From Whitmania pigra (taxonomy: Eukaryota; Annelida; Clitellata; Hirudinida; Haemopidae): a stretch of DNA of 64,000 nucleotides. The stretch lies in contig JAJTWR010000278.1 in assembly GCA_021613335.1 (NCBI GenBank), positions 885,501 to 949,500 of the forward strand. The letters are read 5' to 3'. Each line of letters begins with the position of its first letter. The first letter of the stretch is position 1. Made by a program: the position numbers and the translations under genes. The notes under the pieces are model-generated. The model was not told the DNA's origin, searched no databases, and was given only the letters and a program-made list of their open reading frames with translations. Shown piece by piece: positions 11,830-28,081 of this stretch.

Positions 11830-14800
11830 ATGCTCACTGCTGATCAACAAAGAGTCAAAGATTTGCTTAGAGAAACCATAACATTATTATGCAAGAATGG
11901 ATTACATTTTCAGTCTGAATTTCAAATTGATGGCCTGATTGGAATTACTTTGGATCGTGGAGATGTTTTTTTGGTTACTTTAAAGGAGACTGTCCACTCA
12001 GGAGATGTTTTTGTCAGGGATTCCAAAAGAAAGTATCCTGATGATCGGAACAGGTGCTATGAAGACAAGAGAAGGACAGAGCATAGAAAGAACAATGTTT
12101 CAGTCAAATCAGAATTGAATAAAGATGACTTTTCAAATAGAAAGTTGGAACATTTGTCAATTGATTCAAGACAGAGGAAGCCTTCATTGCAATTAAGGGT
12201 TGAAACAATGGCAAAACCTAAAAATCTTATGGTGCTTGATGAAGGAAATGCAATGAAAGGTGGAGACAGCGTGGTACAGGTTGTTTCACCAGTTATTATG
12301 TTTCGCATTTGCTTTATTTAATAAAATGATATGCTTGCAGCAGCATTCTAAAGGCTTTGGTAATGAAAATACAGAAAATGACTTGCCAACATTGGATGAA
12401 GGTAATAACAGTGGGAATGAGGGGAGTGAACAAGAAAAAAACAAAACTGGGTGTTTCTCTGATGTAGGACAAGAGATTGGACTTCTGTTAGATTCTGAAG
12501 CAGATGAAAAGAAAGGATTTCAGAGAAGTCTATCCACAGAAAATCCTGATGATGATAATGGTGAGGATAGTGATTATAGAAGAAATGATGATGATGAAGA
12601 TGAGGCATACAGATCCAGAAGAGATGATGAAGATGATGATAATGATGGTGGAGGGAGTATCAAAACAGACTTCATTAGAAAGACCAATTCACACAAGTTT
12701 TTGTCACCTACAATATCTTCAGCTGCTGCCAACAACATGGAGGATAATGATGAAGAGCCTTTGGTTGTTAAGGTATTGTGTTTCATTTGCAAAGTTGTAT
12801 TTGGATATTGCATATTTGGAATTTGATTTGAAATTTACATTCAACATTTTAGAATTGATAGTTCTAGAATTTTTAGTTCATAAAACATGATGACTTTTAA
12901 ATGTGCTTTATCAGGCCAAGAGAATGGCTCAAACTTTATCTCATACTTGCATTCAAAAGATTAAGCTGATTTACAAACCTGACAATCTCTGATAGTGAAA
13001 TGCTCATAAATTGGATGATAAATGATAATAATTATTCCAAGATGCTTCCTCTTATCTTTGACCTGGTTTTTCGACTTGATGCAGATATGCAATCTAGTTA
13101 TTGAGAGTTATTGTCCGCCATTAATTAATGTTGCATTACTTGACTAATATATCACGTGCTTCTTTTATCTGATAATTGTCATGCTTGTGTCCTCTTAATC
13201 ACACTAAACTAGAAATAGATCAATTTTGTCAAAGGTAAACCTTACAAATAGATTCAGAAACAAGGTAAAATACCTTGACTATCATGATATCTGACTTTAT
13301 GTACTCAAAAGGTGATTATTATAATTGCTTGTGATTCTTATAATATTTGAGCACTTAAAATCGTTGTCTAAACCTTGCAGGCCGCTGCATTGAGTGGTGC
13401 TCGGATAGAGAATTTTTATGTTAATTCTCTCAATGAGTGCTCTCAATTTATGGTGATAATCTAATTTTTTCTGATTCCTTTCCAAACTTTGCTTGAGATT
13501 GTTTTTGAACTAGGCCATTTAAATTTCCTTTTAACTCATCCAAACTTCAATAGAAGTTTTCAAGTTTTGATTTTTTGATTATTGATTTTAGAGTACCAAA
13601 ACATGTTTTTAATAATTTTTCCTGCAAAATAACGAGTTAAATTGTGTTAAATTAAATTACAAGTTTAGGAAGTAGTTTCATAATTTGAAACTTAATGCAA
13701 TTTTTAATTTCTTGGCTTGTGAGGTAGAGATTGATTGTTAAACAAAAATTATCCCAAATGATCATAGTGCAAGGGGTGCAAACATTTGTGTCATTGTGTA
13801 AATAATAGCGTAATTAAATGTTGTCCTAATTGTTCTCTCCCAAAATAACATTAATACATTCATGGAACTTCCTCATAGGCCATGTATTTGATTGATATTT
13901 ATCATGTATTGTTTATTTTATTATTACATGTTTTTTTCCATTGTATATTTCAACCAATTTTCAAAAGGTCGAACCTCCTGACACTTCGTACAATCCGTAC
14001 CCAAGCAGCTCGCAGAGGTCAGATTTGGATTACGATGGGGATGGATGGAGTTCTGGTCAACACCACAGAGGACATTCAAATGCCTCACAACCTAGCAGCG
14101 GCCGTCATTATCAGAATGTCAATGAAGTTTTCAACAACAGCTCTACTTCTTTTAGAAATGCTGCAAAACCATTCATTCAGGTTTGACCACTTTCTTTTCT
14201 TGGTTTTGGTTTTAGTTGAATTTAGTTTAGAATTTATGAAGATAAGGAAAGCTTGCTACAATTAATTGTGAATGTGTTTTCAATGTCAAGAATGCAAGCA
14301 AAGGGCAACAGATGGCAACATCTATATTCAGTGACAACCTCCAACTACATCAACAAATGCTCAATTCCAGACAACAACCTCAACAGCAGCGCAACAATAA
14401 TTACAATGAATTATTCACCTCTCTTGTTGACATCACACAGAATCAAGGGTTTCCAGGAGATGAGTTCTTGGCTGGAGGTGGAGACTTTTTGCACGTCGCT
14501 TCCCAACAATTTCCACCTCATCAACAAATGAACAGGTTTGGAACCATCATTTGCTTGAAATATTTTATCGAATGCATTATGACCTTGCTGCATGATCTGT
14601 CAGATTGGACTGCAAGTTTGGAACTTCATATAAACTCTGCTGTTTTATTTATGTCTATTTTTCATGCAACTTAACCACATTTTTGCCAATTTGTAGGGTT
14701 ACCTTGAACATCAAACCTCTATTTTCACAAATGGAGGTAGTAGGAAAGGAGTGCTAAACAATCATACAATTATTATTTTACTTATTTATTTAGCAGATTT

Positions 14801-17358
14801 TTAATTTAATGCACTTTAATTCTGAAATGAATTCTTGACATTGAAAATTGGTAAGAACTGTAATATAAAAAATATAAACACTTAACATGTGCTCTAAAAA
14901 TATAAATTAAAGACAACAAAAATTATAAAATTAAAAAAATAAAGTAATTAGCTAATGGAAAACAAACAGTTTAAGATTTTTGAAAAAAGTAAAAGTTAAG
15001 GATGCTTTTATATGTGATTGGATGTAGAGATATGGGTTTGAGCTGGATTTGGATAGTGTGGAAGATTGAATTGGAACAGGGGGAGGAATCATTCCATAGA
15101 CAGACGCAATCACCATTCACAGTGAGGGCCTTGGGCTGAGAAGGATGTTATTATGAGATAAATAATGTGATGTTTATCTAGGTGCAGTGGAGATTTTCCA
15201 CAGTACACGACTGAGATGCAGAGCTTGATGCTGCCTTGGACTATTCAAGTCAAATTAAGTTAACTTTAGGGACATTTCAGACAATTTAGGAGAGGTGTGA
15301 TGTGACTAGATGATCTTTCTCTGAATATGGATCCTTAAGTTTCTTGCATCCATTTGCTTGAGTTTGTTACACATTTTACAAAATGTATTAGTTATCTAGT
15401 TTTTAGGATCATTATGTAAAAAGTGCTTTAAAATTTTTAAAAACTATGAGCAAAAGATACTTTTTATTTGATGACACTTTATGTTCTTCTTAAACAGGAA
15501 AATTGTTTTAATGGGTTTCAAAGTTTGATCTAAAAGATTTAAATTAGAAAATGTAACTCATCATGAACAGAACTTAACACATAGCATAACAAAATTTGTT
15601 TTGGAATGAATCTATGTCATTTTGTCATTGACTAATCATCAGAATTGTTTTAGTTATTTATAGAATTAAAATCTTTCATGGATTTCAATATTTATTGAAA
15701 GGTTGCTTCAAAGGAGGCAAAGATCAACCTTTACAAGGACACAAGTAAAGTGTTTGGAGGATGTGTTCAAAACTGTGCATTATGTTGATGCCAGTCTTAG
15801 AATGAAGCTTTCTAGGCAGTTGAACCTCTCTGAAGGAACAATAAATGTTAGTGCAATTTGTTGTGATTAAAATTAGCGATTGTATTTAGTCGATTTTTTG
15901 AGTGCCTTATGTATCCTCTTGATGCAGGAATACTACCCATTCGGCCAATCTGCAAACCAAAAAATGTTCTTATGATTCATTTAATCATAGTTAGTTTAAA
16001 ACAGACTGGCATATTTTGGTCCAATGTAATACCTGGTGACTCAAGGATTACATTATCCGAAAAGCAACTTACAGTTTGTCTGAAACATTGATTTTGTCCA
16101 AAATATGTTTTTTTGGCCAACCTTTTTTTAACAATCCTCAGCAAAATATTATAATTGTATAATTCTAAGCAAAATAAGTAAAAATTAAGCAAAAATTTTA
16201 TTAAACAATAAAAATAATGTTAGTATATAACAAAATGTTGTTGTATATAATAACAAAATGCTATCTCAATGGTAAAGAGTGCTGACAATATTTGCAGAAA
16301 AGAACATGACCATTATGCTTATCTGTCATCCTTAAACTTGCATGGGCCACCACTTGAATACATGCATCATTGTCAAAATAACATTAAACTTTTAATTTAA
16401 GGAAAAAAGGAGCCAAGAATAGTTAAAATGATATTTATTATTATTATTATTATGAAAAATCAACAAGGGACAAAAAACAGAGGGCACAAATCATAAGCAA
16501 GGTGTCTGACAAAATTGAAACAAAAAAACAAACCAAAAATAAACTTAAACATTAACTTCTTAGTCTAAACTGTAAATTCTGTTGGCAAAAAATCTGTCCA
16601 AATTTATAGTAATAAAATGAATGATGTTATGACTATATTGATCTTGCTGCTCTGTAAAATACAGATTTACAAACTATAGCAGAAATTTTTTCATCGAACT
16701 TAAAACTTTTTGCCTAAAAATGAACATTTCATTTTTTTTTCAAATGTGGCCGATTTTGCCCAAAACAACTTCTTTAGATCCCTAGTAATGTCATATTCAA
16801 TTTCAGAAATCATCTGACCACGTGTCAATATAATTTTTATTAAGTTATAATTTTTTGTAGCACCAATTCTCAAGCTTTTTGTAAAATTTTGAATAATGAT
16901 GTCAGGATATTTTGTCACAGTCACTTCAATTGATTAGTTGTTGAACTTTCTGCAAAGATGTTTATTAATTTATGTTATATTTGCTTTTAATAATGTAATG
17001 CATCACAATTTTTCTTCAGATTTGGTTCCAAAACAGAAGGCAGAAGTTGAAGAAACAGCAGCAACAGATGATGATGACTTCCAATTCTTCTGGAGTTCCT
17101 AATGATGAGAGTCTTATGGGAGGTGGAGATATGAACCCAGGAGGAGCAAATCCATTGAGTGGTGACTTCATTGTGAATCAGAGTCCTGGTAGACCTTCCA
17201 ACTCTTCATTTTCTGGTTCGAATGCAGGCAGCAGCCCGGCTTACATGCAGTCTCCAATCCACAACAACCCCCCCTCTTCTTCAGCACATAATGTTCAGTT
17301 CAACCCTATGGACCAATGCCCCAACTTTGCATTCAATTCAGAACCAGGAAAGACTTGA
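11830..17358 (+). CDS. Paired-like (PRD-class) homeobox transcription factor, six exons
   Basis: Nuclear DNA-binding regulator. Exons: 11830-12279, 12341-12772, 13968-14180, 14291-14535, 15702-15846, 17020-17358; spliced length 1824 nt, 607 aa, one open frame. The homeodomain is residues about 450-509: it opens QRRQRSTFTRTQVKCLE, has Y25, L38 and L40, and closes INIWFQNRRQKLKK with W48, F49, Q50, N51 and R53. The exon 5/6 junction falls exactly between homeodomain residues 46 and 47, the classic PRD-class intron site. The N-terminal ~55 residues form a compact hydrophobic/charged module (LIGITLDRGDVFLVTLKE) that I cannot name. Exon 2 encodes a long Asp/Glu tract. Exons 3, 4 and 6 are Ser/Asn/Gln rich. 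Several homeodomain positions (V26, T44) are unusual, so it fits no vertebrate subfamily well. ATG 11830 is the first Met of the open frame. Confidence 0.88.
12549..12655 (+). repeat. GAT-rich imperfect repeat inside coding exon 2
   Basis: An imperfect GAT/GAA-rich stretch encodes the acidic run of the paired-like homeobox protein (several consecutive Asp with Glu and Arg). It keeps the reading frame, so length changes in multiples of three would be tolerated. Confidence 0.7.
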
Positions 17359-18590
17359 TTTGCTTCCAAAGAAATGCTTCATAACCTTGTTGTTGTACAA
17401 AGTTTAAGTGTTTTGAGTTTTGATAATTGTTCTATTTTCATGGTGACTTACGCATTGATAATGATAATTGTATTTGGAAATCTGCTGGTGTACAAAGACA
17501 AGATTGAAATGGTAGGATTAATAACATGACACGACAGTGTTCTCGACAGCTTTAATCAGAGATTAGGAGCATGTTCGATATGTTTGTGGTTGGATACTGT
17601 TCGTCACATTTTGATATCCACATGCTTGTATGTGCTATTATTGATACCATTAATTTGTTTTAAAATGCAAATATTTATTGCTTTTCAATATATGCAATCA
17701 GATACTTAACTTGTTTCTGAATGCATAACTCTTGTGGACATCAATTAAGTTTTGTTTTATACAAATTTTGATATGCACTGTCATCAATGGTGGGATGTTG
17801 AATCCCATGACTTGTGCTTCATGGTTGAGAGATTTTATTTTTATATGATGTACTATTTTCTTTGCCAACATGACCATTGCATTTTACTGACTGAGGCTTG
17901 ATATTGCTGACAGTTATTAATTAGCTGAACTGGGTTTTAAAATTTGTTTTATGTGTAGTTTTCAGTTCAAACAAATTTTGCTGGAGGACTGAGTTTTGAG
18001 GGTTTGAAGAGCTTTGAATGTCATGAAATTGCTGGTTCAGAAACTAATAATTTGAAGATTTTTTTATTGTAGAAATTTGGTTTTCCACAAATACACTTAA
18101 CACATTTTAAAATTGAAGTCTCTTCAAACTTTATTTCTGCACTCTAATATTCGTCTGCTGCAAGCAAAAATATTATAAAATGATAGAAGTGAACTTGGTT
18201 AAAATAAATATGAGACGAAGAGAGGTAAGATCAGGAAGGCAGTAGCCATGCTGGCCGTCGGTCCCTCCGATAGCGATGATGGGCACGAATATTCATGCCT
18301 GTGGGGGCTTTTTTCATACTCGTAAATTATGGCTCCCAGTGTCCAATCTGGAAAACAAGTGCATTGTCAGCACAAAATGCCTTATGCATGTGTGCGATAC
18401 CTCGACATATTCTCTTCCATGACATATAATGATAATGGTCGTCGCTATCGAAAACACGTTAGGGGCTTGCGATCGAAGGCTTTAAATTAATTAACTAAAA
18501 TTTATCAAAGACATTTTATTCTTTAATTGTAAGCAAAATTTTTTAATTTATATTCTACTGAAATTGATAAGTGAGGTTATAACAGTTATC
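17359..18590. other. 3' region of the homeobox gene, otherwise empty
   Basis: No supported gene. AATAAA occurs near 18204 and could be the polyadenylation signal if the 3'UTR is long; no nearer canonical signal was seen. Confidence 0.35.
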
Positions 18591-19740
18591 CGATGACGAA
18601 GTATTTCCGAAAAGTGTTGTGCTTCCCCGAAAGTAAGACCCGGCATGATTTTTCGAGATGCTCTTAATATAAGCCCATCCCGATAATATTCCCTAGTTCA
18701 GTTATGCAACGGACTATAATCAAATAAATAAATAAATAAATTCCCTAGTTAAGTCTTCAGCCGGCATTTAAGATCCTGCCCTTGATATGTTGCAACATAA
18801 TAACATGTTGAATTATAAGCTATTAATTTAACATCAGTAAAGTTTTAGTGATATATTAATATAGTAAAGTACCGGTAATTTAAATTATAATTACTGTAGG
18901 TATGTAAAATATAAGCGGGTAAATATATACAGTAAACAGACAACCAATTAGTAGACAGTTGAATCGGATTGTGCTTATGAATTTTCTTAATTCAATGCGT
19001 TATATGTTTAACATTAATAGTTGTTTCGACAAGATGAGTTCAATAAGGAAAAGCTATTCTGTCGAATACCAGAAAGGAAGACCCACCGGAAATGAATTTT
19101 ACAGTTTTATATAAAGAAAATAAGTTGGATATCCGAATGATCTGCAAATTGTTATTTGAAGCTAAAGTTAATGACCTTAGTTGACACGGACATGCTAAGA
19201 AGTGCAAGCGTGGATCAGAAACTCTGGGAAGCCTAACCTGCGAGAGTTTGTGAAGTTAAGCGTGCAATTTAGGAGTTGGGAATTCAGTATGCAAAATCAC
19301 TGACTGTAATGCGTCAGGATGCATGAACAAGAAATACCCATTTAAGGAGAGTTTTCTGGTAAACATGAGAGGTTGAGACCAATGTTTATGCGGGAAATGG
19401 GTTCGCAAGAAATGTAAGCAGGAATTCAGAGTTTGGAGATTTATAATGATGGTCCAGAAGAAGTTGATATGAGTTGACGTATATATCTAACTACAAAGGC
19501 AATGATTCAGTTACGAAGAATATCTAAAGATTTAAATTAAATAATACGTAAGTAGAAATGAGATATAAATAGAAACAAATTTTCTTGTCCAATCTCTTCA
19601 AGTATTTATGCTCGGCTTGTTAGAAATTTCTTGACAGAAGTGAGACGAGTGATCCCTCTGTTTATGCAGTTTTTGAAAGAAATGTGGGAACTGAACTAAC
19701 ATTTACCAAGAGGTATCAAAGAAATGTTTTAAAAATCATA
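18590..19740 (+). mobile_element. Tigger/pogo-like DNA transposon relic, copy A
   Basis: Starts with the decayed pattern of CCCGAAAATAAG-type terminal sequence (CCCCGAAAGTAAG near 18634). At 19034 it has an ATG frame MSSIRKSYSVEYQKGR, which resembles the start of CENP-B/pogo-type helix-turn-helix transposases, but it stops within 30 codons. It aligns over several hundred bases with copy B at 26637-27910 (shared GCCGGCATTTA, ACAGACAACCAATTA and TGTGCTTATGAATTTTCTTA). A truncated SINE is nested at 18699-18740. It is inactive. Confidence 0.65.
18699..18740 (+). mobile_element. 5'-truncated SINE with target-site duplication
   Basis: The body AGTTATGCAACGGACTATAA plus an AAAT tail is flanked by a perfect 10-bp duplication TTCCCTAGTT (18689-18698 and 18741-18750). 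It is inserted into transposon copy A and is the same family as the full-length copy at 38164-38286. Confidence 0.85.
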
Positions 19741-19830
19741 AGGTTACTTGTCATTACAAATATAAGTTAAACAAAGATGATCTAGCCCAAGGACAACAGG
19801 TGTGAACTCGACCTAACAATTGCTTTTTGT

Positions 19831-20082
<252 letters not shown>

Positions 20083-20128
20083 TCATAATAATAATAATAT
20101 AATTGTATAAATAATACATGTTCATATT

Positions 20129-21196
20129 CAGTGTTGCCAGTGGGATATTTGAAAAAAAAACAAGGTCACCTGACCAAAAAACGCTAGGTCCTATTGAACC
20201 AACTTTTAATGTCAACTATTATCATTTTTAATTAATATTCTTGTTATTATACATAGCCAGGGATTCCCAATTAAATAAAGATCAGATTAATAATGAAACA
20301 AGTCAAATACAATTTTATTTAATTGTAATGTTTCTTGCTGCCCACTATGTCCTTGAGTCACATCGTCAACCAAACTCTTGCCAGGATTGAAATTGGAACA
20401 ACTCCTATCCTTGTTTGGCTACAAGCAAGAGCTCACCGTCCTACAGGGTTTGGTCACCTGTTTGGTTTTGACCAACTTCATCTGTAAAAAAAACTCTTTC
20501 TGTACTCACCGAAGAACAGGGCAGTGCCATCAGCTTGTTCATGAAGACTTTCTTTTTCTATTGGTATCCTTTATTTGCAGCAAGGTATTCCATAATGTAG
20601 GTTGAGCCTCATCTGGGAAATGGCCAAGATCATCACAATACATTTCCAGTTCACACCACTGATCAGTTGATCGAGTTTATCCTCAGGAATTGTAGGAAAC
20701 TGTGACGCTAGTGGAATGATGGATGACTTACCATTTTCTAGGACTTTCTTTAGATTCAAAAGCTGAATTTGCCCCAGAATACTGATTTATTAGTGTTATA
20801 CAACAAATATGAACAAACTTTTCATTTCACATCAAAGCGATCGATGGGATCTGGTTGTATCCAATCATTTAGTTGTATGTCTGTCAAACAATCATCATTA
20901 AATGCCTGATTGTACAACATCTTACACCGCTAGCAAATGGAGTAACTGCGCCACCGTCCATTATTCTAAAAATCAAAGTTCAATGTAATACGTGCGTGCA
21001 AAGATGTCGGAATAGAAGGAAGGCGATAGCGATGAAGGCTTTTTAATGAAGAGATAAACCAAAAAATCCGACAGAATATTGTTTCTAACCAAACATGTTT
21101 TTACCAAGACAGACACATACTTCCAGAAACCCGGATTGAGTCCAAATTAAAAAAAAAACCTAGATCTTAATTTAAAACCCAACACTGGCAACACTG
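20129..21196 (-). mobile_element. hAT-like element with matching terminal inverted repeats
   Basis: Both ends read inward CAGTGTTGCCAGTG (14 identical bases). On the minus strand, 20780-20450 has hAT C-terminal pattern residues (ASQFPTIPEDKLDQL, later LWNTLLQIKD in a shifted frame), broken by frameshifts. No flanking 8-bp duplication was found. It lies just downstream of the NTPDase gene and contains a possible alternative last exon of that gene (20781-20756). Confidence 0.7.
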
Positions 21197-21286
21197 TCAG
21201 GCTCATTTGTAGTTTTCGACGCTTGAAATCTAATACAATAAGTTATTAACATTCTCTGCACACGTTTGTTCCAAGAGCGCACATTC

Positions 21287-21292
21287 TTTATT
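21287..21292 (-). promoter_or_regulatory. Polyadenylation signal AATAAA of the NTPDase gene
   Basis: AATAAA on the minus strand lies about 140 bp after the stop reached if exon 7 is read through. It supports transcript ending before the hAT element. Confidence 0.5.
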
Positions 21293-21430
21293 TAAAAACA
21301 TTGTGTAACAAATTTCATCTAATTGCAATACTTGCGGCAGTGACCAAGCTTGTAATTTGCATTGCATTACTGATCATTGTATGACCAAACTTGTAGGATT
21401 TTCGAATAAAATGAACCGGTGTCTTAACCC

Positions 21431-23902
<2,472 letters not shown>

Positions 23903-25019
23903 GGCAATCTCGCAAGAACTCGATCTCAATGCGATATTCAGCCACTCCACAGCATCAACTGTCGGCTGCGATCTCCTTTTATATTCTCATTGCTACCTTA
24001 GGCGCTTGTTTATCTCAAATTTTCCACTCAAAATCTCAGCTCATTTCATTCTTGTTGATGCACCACCTAGTGCCTTTTTTTTTTATCTCGATTAAAGAAA
24101 TAATGTGGAGCAATTAGAAAAAGTAATTTGCGCAGATCAACCAAATAATCAAACATGCAATCAAGGTTCACGCGAATTCCAACGAACATCTGTATTTGTT
24201 GACATTTATTTCATAAAACACTCAGCTTATCGGTGCATATGATGGTAATAAACAAAAGAGCTCAAACAATTTACAAAGCGTTCACTCGTTCCAACTCACG
24301 ATCATAATTACCACTTATTTATTCAGCGACTGTTCGCGTGAAATCGCACTTCATAGCCGAAATAATATTTTCGTTAAAAACAGAATAATTGTTCTCATCA
24401 CATGAAACGCGTTCACACAACTTGATTGTATTTTGAGTCGTCTTTTGATTAATCAAATCTGCTTCAGAGTTTTTGTTATCACATTTCCACGATTAATTAC
24501 CAAGCGTTGAGATCAAAAGTATTCGGTAACATAAAGTTAAGATGCGCGAATTTCATGGTGCATCCTTATGCATCGTTTTAAAATCAATCGATCAACGTTT
24601 TCCAACAACTGTTGCTGTCAACAAAATTCCTTTGACATCTCGCACTGTTGTAGGTTAACTTTCTGACCAGCAAAATAAATGATAAAACCGCCAGTGAATA
24701 ATAAGGACTTAGAAGTTGTCGAAATTATTCTCTGCGTTCACTTCGACTCTTCGAAATAAACAACGATAAGTGCTATTTACAAAAAAAAAGTAGTCATGAT
24801 GGAAACAAAAGCCGTCTTAAATTTGACGAGTTCTTGCGTCTGTTCCGCCAAAACTCTTGAAAGCTTCCCACAAACAATATGTTTTCGCTTTTTTTTTAAT
24901 TAAGAAAAACGTCTGACAATTTGTGAGGTTGTACAAAAACATGGTGAAATTGGTGCAAGTGCTTTATATATAATGAATAACAATGAGTAAATGAGTAATG
25001 AGTTATTTACAATGAGTAA

Positions 25020-25407
<388 letters not shown>

Positions 25408-26636
25408 TTGCGTCATCGTTATTAATATCGTTTTAACGTAATTTTAAATGTAATAATTTTGCGTAACCCAAACTCGTTGCTTTTTATGACAATTTAGATA
25501 TAGCTTGTTGACATTTCTAAATTTGTCGACCCTGGAGATTGTCAGATTCTTTTTAACTTAAATTTAAATCCTCGACTGAAAAACCAAAACTTTTTAATCT
25601 ACTACGTCTGGATTCCTAATTTATATTAATGTGGCTCATTATCTTTTAAAAATAATATATAATACGCAAACACTCAGTAATCTTTGTACAATACTTTAAA
25701 ATATCATGTTGTTGTTAATAAACTATTTAAAAGTTTCGATTGTTTTTATCGAATATAAGAAGAATGATTGATTGAACTTTAAGAACAACGATGAGTTGAT
25801 TGAAATTGCGTTTAGAAGACTTTCACGGTAGAAAGTCGTATTTAATGCATGTAATATACTCATAAAACACATTACTAACGCTTAGTCTATAATAGGTATA
25901 CACGGATACAACTCCGCTTGTAACATGTTATTACATACCAGTTACTTCAGCAGCTCAGCCCCAGACGAATGCAATGTAGAACAAGAGCTTCGAATAAGGA
26001 GAATTTTTGTCTTAAAAATGTAATCTGAACCTTAACATTGAAAACAAAATAATTAATGGAATGTGTTTTTTTCTCATTTAACATACGTAATAAATGCAAC
26101 ACATTCGTTTGTGTTTTCTGATGTCAACTTTGATAATAATAATAAGATACTTTTACTATGATTAAGTAAAAATAACTAAAGCATCATCATCGTCGTCGGC
26201 GTCGTCGTCATCGCCATCGTCGTCACCATCACCATCAAAGTAACTAATTTCATCAACAATTTTTGTAGATTTACTTATTTAAGGTTCATTGCATGAACTA
26301 CATGATTTGGACTCATTGTCTTGATGAGATAGTGCTAGTTTGATGCTTCTGGAATGTTTGTATGCTTCTAACACGTTTAAAATTGTTGTCACGTTTGTAT
26401 CATGTTTGTATCGCGTTGAGTATCACGTTCGCATTGTCTTTTTATTTTCAAATGTTCAGCTATTTCCAGATATTTCTAATCCAATGGCTAGCTCAAGTTG
26501 AAAGAAAATTAGGAAGGTTTTGTAGCGGCGCGTTTTTACCGATGAAGCATGTTGCGATGAAGATTGCGAATGTGGTTCTATCTTTTAAAAGTTTGTTTAC
26601 TGCCTTTTTTTCACGAGTTTATAATTTGTTATATAG

Positions 26637-27910
26637 TACCGTGTTTACCCGAAAATAAGCACTAGCATGATTTTTCAAGACGCTCGTAATATAATCCCTA
26701 TCCCGAAAATAACCCCTAGTAACTACACAATATCTTTAGCCGGCATTTACGGTCATAACATAATATTACAATTATTTATAGTGGTTAAGAAAACCTGGAT
26801 CTGAATAACCACTCTGCAACAGAATATTAAGTTGGATTGTAAGCTATTAATTTAATCTTAGTAAAGTTTTTGTGAAATATTAATATAATAACAGTACAGA
26901 CAACCAATTAAAACATAGTTACATCGGGTTGTGCTTATGAATTTTCTTAATTAAGTGCGGGATCTTTTCCAGATAAGCCCCGATAAAAGTGTATGCGCGA
27001 AAAGTTAAGCCCCGCCACTCTAATTTCATTCAATTTCTGATGTCTGTACATTTGAATATTTAAATGCACGCCATAAAAACAACTCCTTATCCACCTCTAT
27101 GCCCATTTTGTGCAAATATTTTCTACGTTCGGACCTAAAACCTGAAATGAGCTTTCGACTCTCATTCATGACAAGGAGTTTGCAATATGTTTTTTGCAAA
27201 GCCACAGAGTGATCCATCAGCAACGTTTATGCAACAATGGTCACCAGATGACACGTTCAACTTCATAATCATCAAACGGTTAATCATACAGAAAACTTTG
27301 TGGATAAAACGAGTGGAGCTCACACACAAACCATCGAATCTTTGTGGCACGTCTACAAGATGCAGAATAAGCGCAAATGCGGCACACACCGATCTTGGAG
27401 GCAAAGGTACAGAAATACGGACCTTTTCATAGAAATTATTAATGACATGTTTCAAGTTTACCCTCTTCAATAAAAACTAAAAGTACAAATTTCATATCCT
27501 CTGTTTTATAATCTTTTTTGGTTGGCGGGAGTTAACATTTTGGCGGGGCTTATCTGGAAAAGATCCTAAGTGCGTTCAATACGTAACATATTTATTATAA
27601 CCATTAATAGTTTTTTTGACATTACCTTATATCGACAATTTGAGTACACAGAGTAAAAGCTAGTCCATTGAATTAAGTCAGAAATCGTGGAAGACTCAGT
27701 GGACAAGAATCTTGCAGCTTTCTGCAAATAAATTAATTTGAATATCCGAATGATCTTCAATTGCAAAGTATGATGACCTCAGTTGGACGAAGGAAATGTT
27801 AAGTACAAATGCGAGATGTTGTGAGTTGGTTAAGAATTCAGTAATTTAAGAATCGCTAACAGTTGTGTTGTCAACACAAAGTTCTCTTGCTAAACGTCAG
27901 AGATTGTTTC
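26637..27910 (+). mobile_element. Tigger/pogo-like relic, copy B, split by a younger element
   Basis: Opens TACCGTGTTTACCCGAAAAT, the better-kept terminus of the family seen at 18590. It aligns with copy A up to TGAATTTTCTTAATT, is interrupted at 26960-27566 by a TIR element, and resumes with TTCAATACGTAACAT, matching TTCAATGCGTTATAT in copy A. No intact transposase remains. Confidence 0.7.
26960..27566. mobile_element. 607-bp TIR element with 8-bp target-site duplication
   Basis: Ends are inverted repeats beginning GGATCTTTTCCAGATAAGCC (23 bp with the following CCG). They are flanked by a perfect duplication TAAGTGCG at 26952-26959 and 27567-27574. Eight-base duplications fit hAT-like or related superfamilies. 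The interior has open frames on both strands (about 100 codons on -), but no transposase motif I recognise. It is probably non-autonomous. Confidence 0.88.
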
Positions 27911-27926
27911 TTGTTACTCCGCCTTG

Positions 27927-28081
27927 GAGCTCCGACAGGAATTCTTAGAGGAATTTCCCCGTCTTCAAACGTTTCGGCCTTTTGAATCTCCTTACGTTTT
28001 CGGGGGCGAGCCGCATCCGGTGATCATCCGGATGTCCCTGTCGGTTTTTGTCTTTCTGGACCCAACATTTACCGCATTTTT
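27927..28081 (+). repeat. Dispersed repeat, also at 43907-44061
   Basis: About 155 bp, opening CTCCGACAGGAATTCTTAGA and closing GGACCCAACATTTACCGC, match the block inserted inside the hAT-Charlie copy at 43.9 kb. Both keep CTTTTGAATCTCCTTACGTTTTCGGG or a close variant. Nature unknown. Confidence 0.7.

Noticed and set aside
12504..12890. 128-codon Met-rich frame
   Set aside because: Out-of-frame reading of the GAT-rich exon 2 of the homeobox gene.
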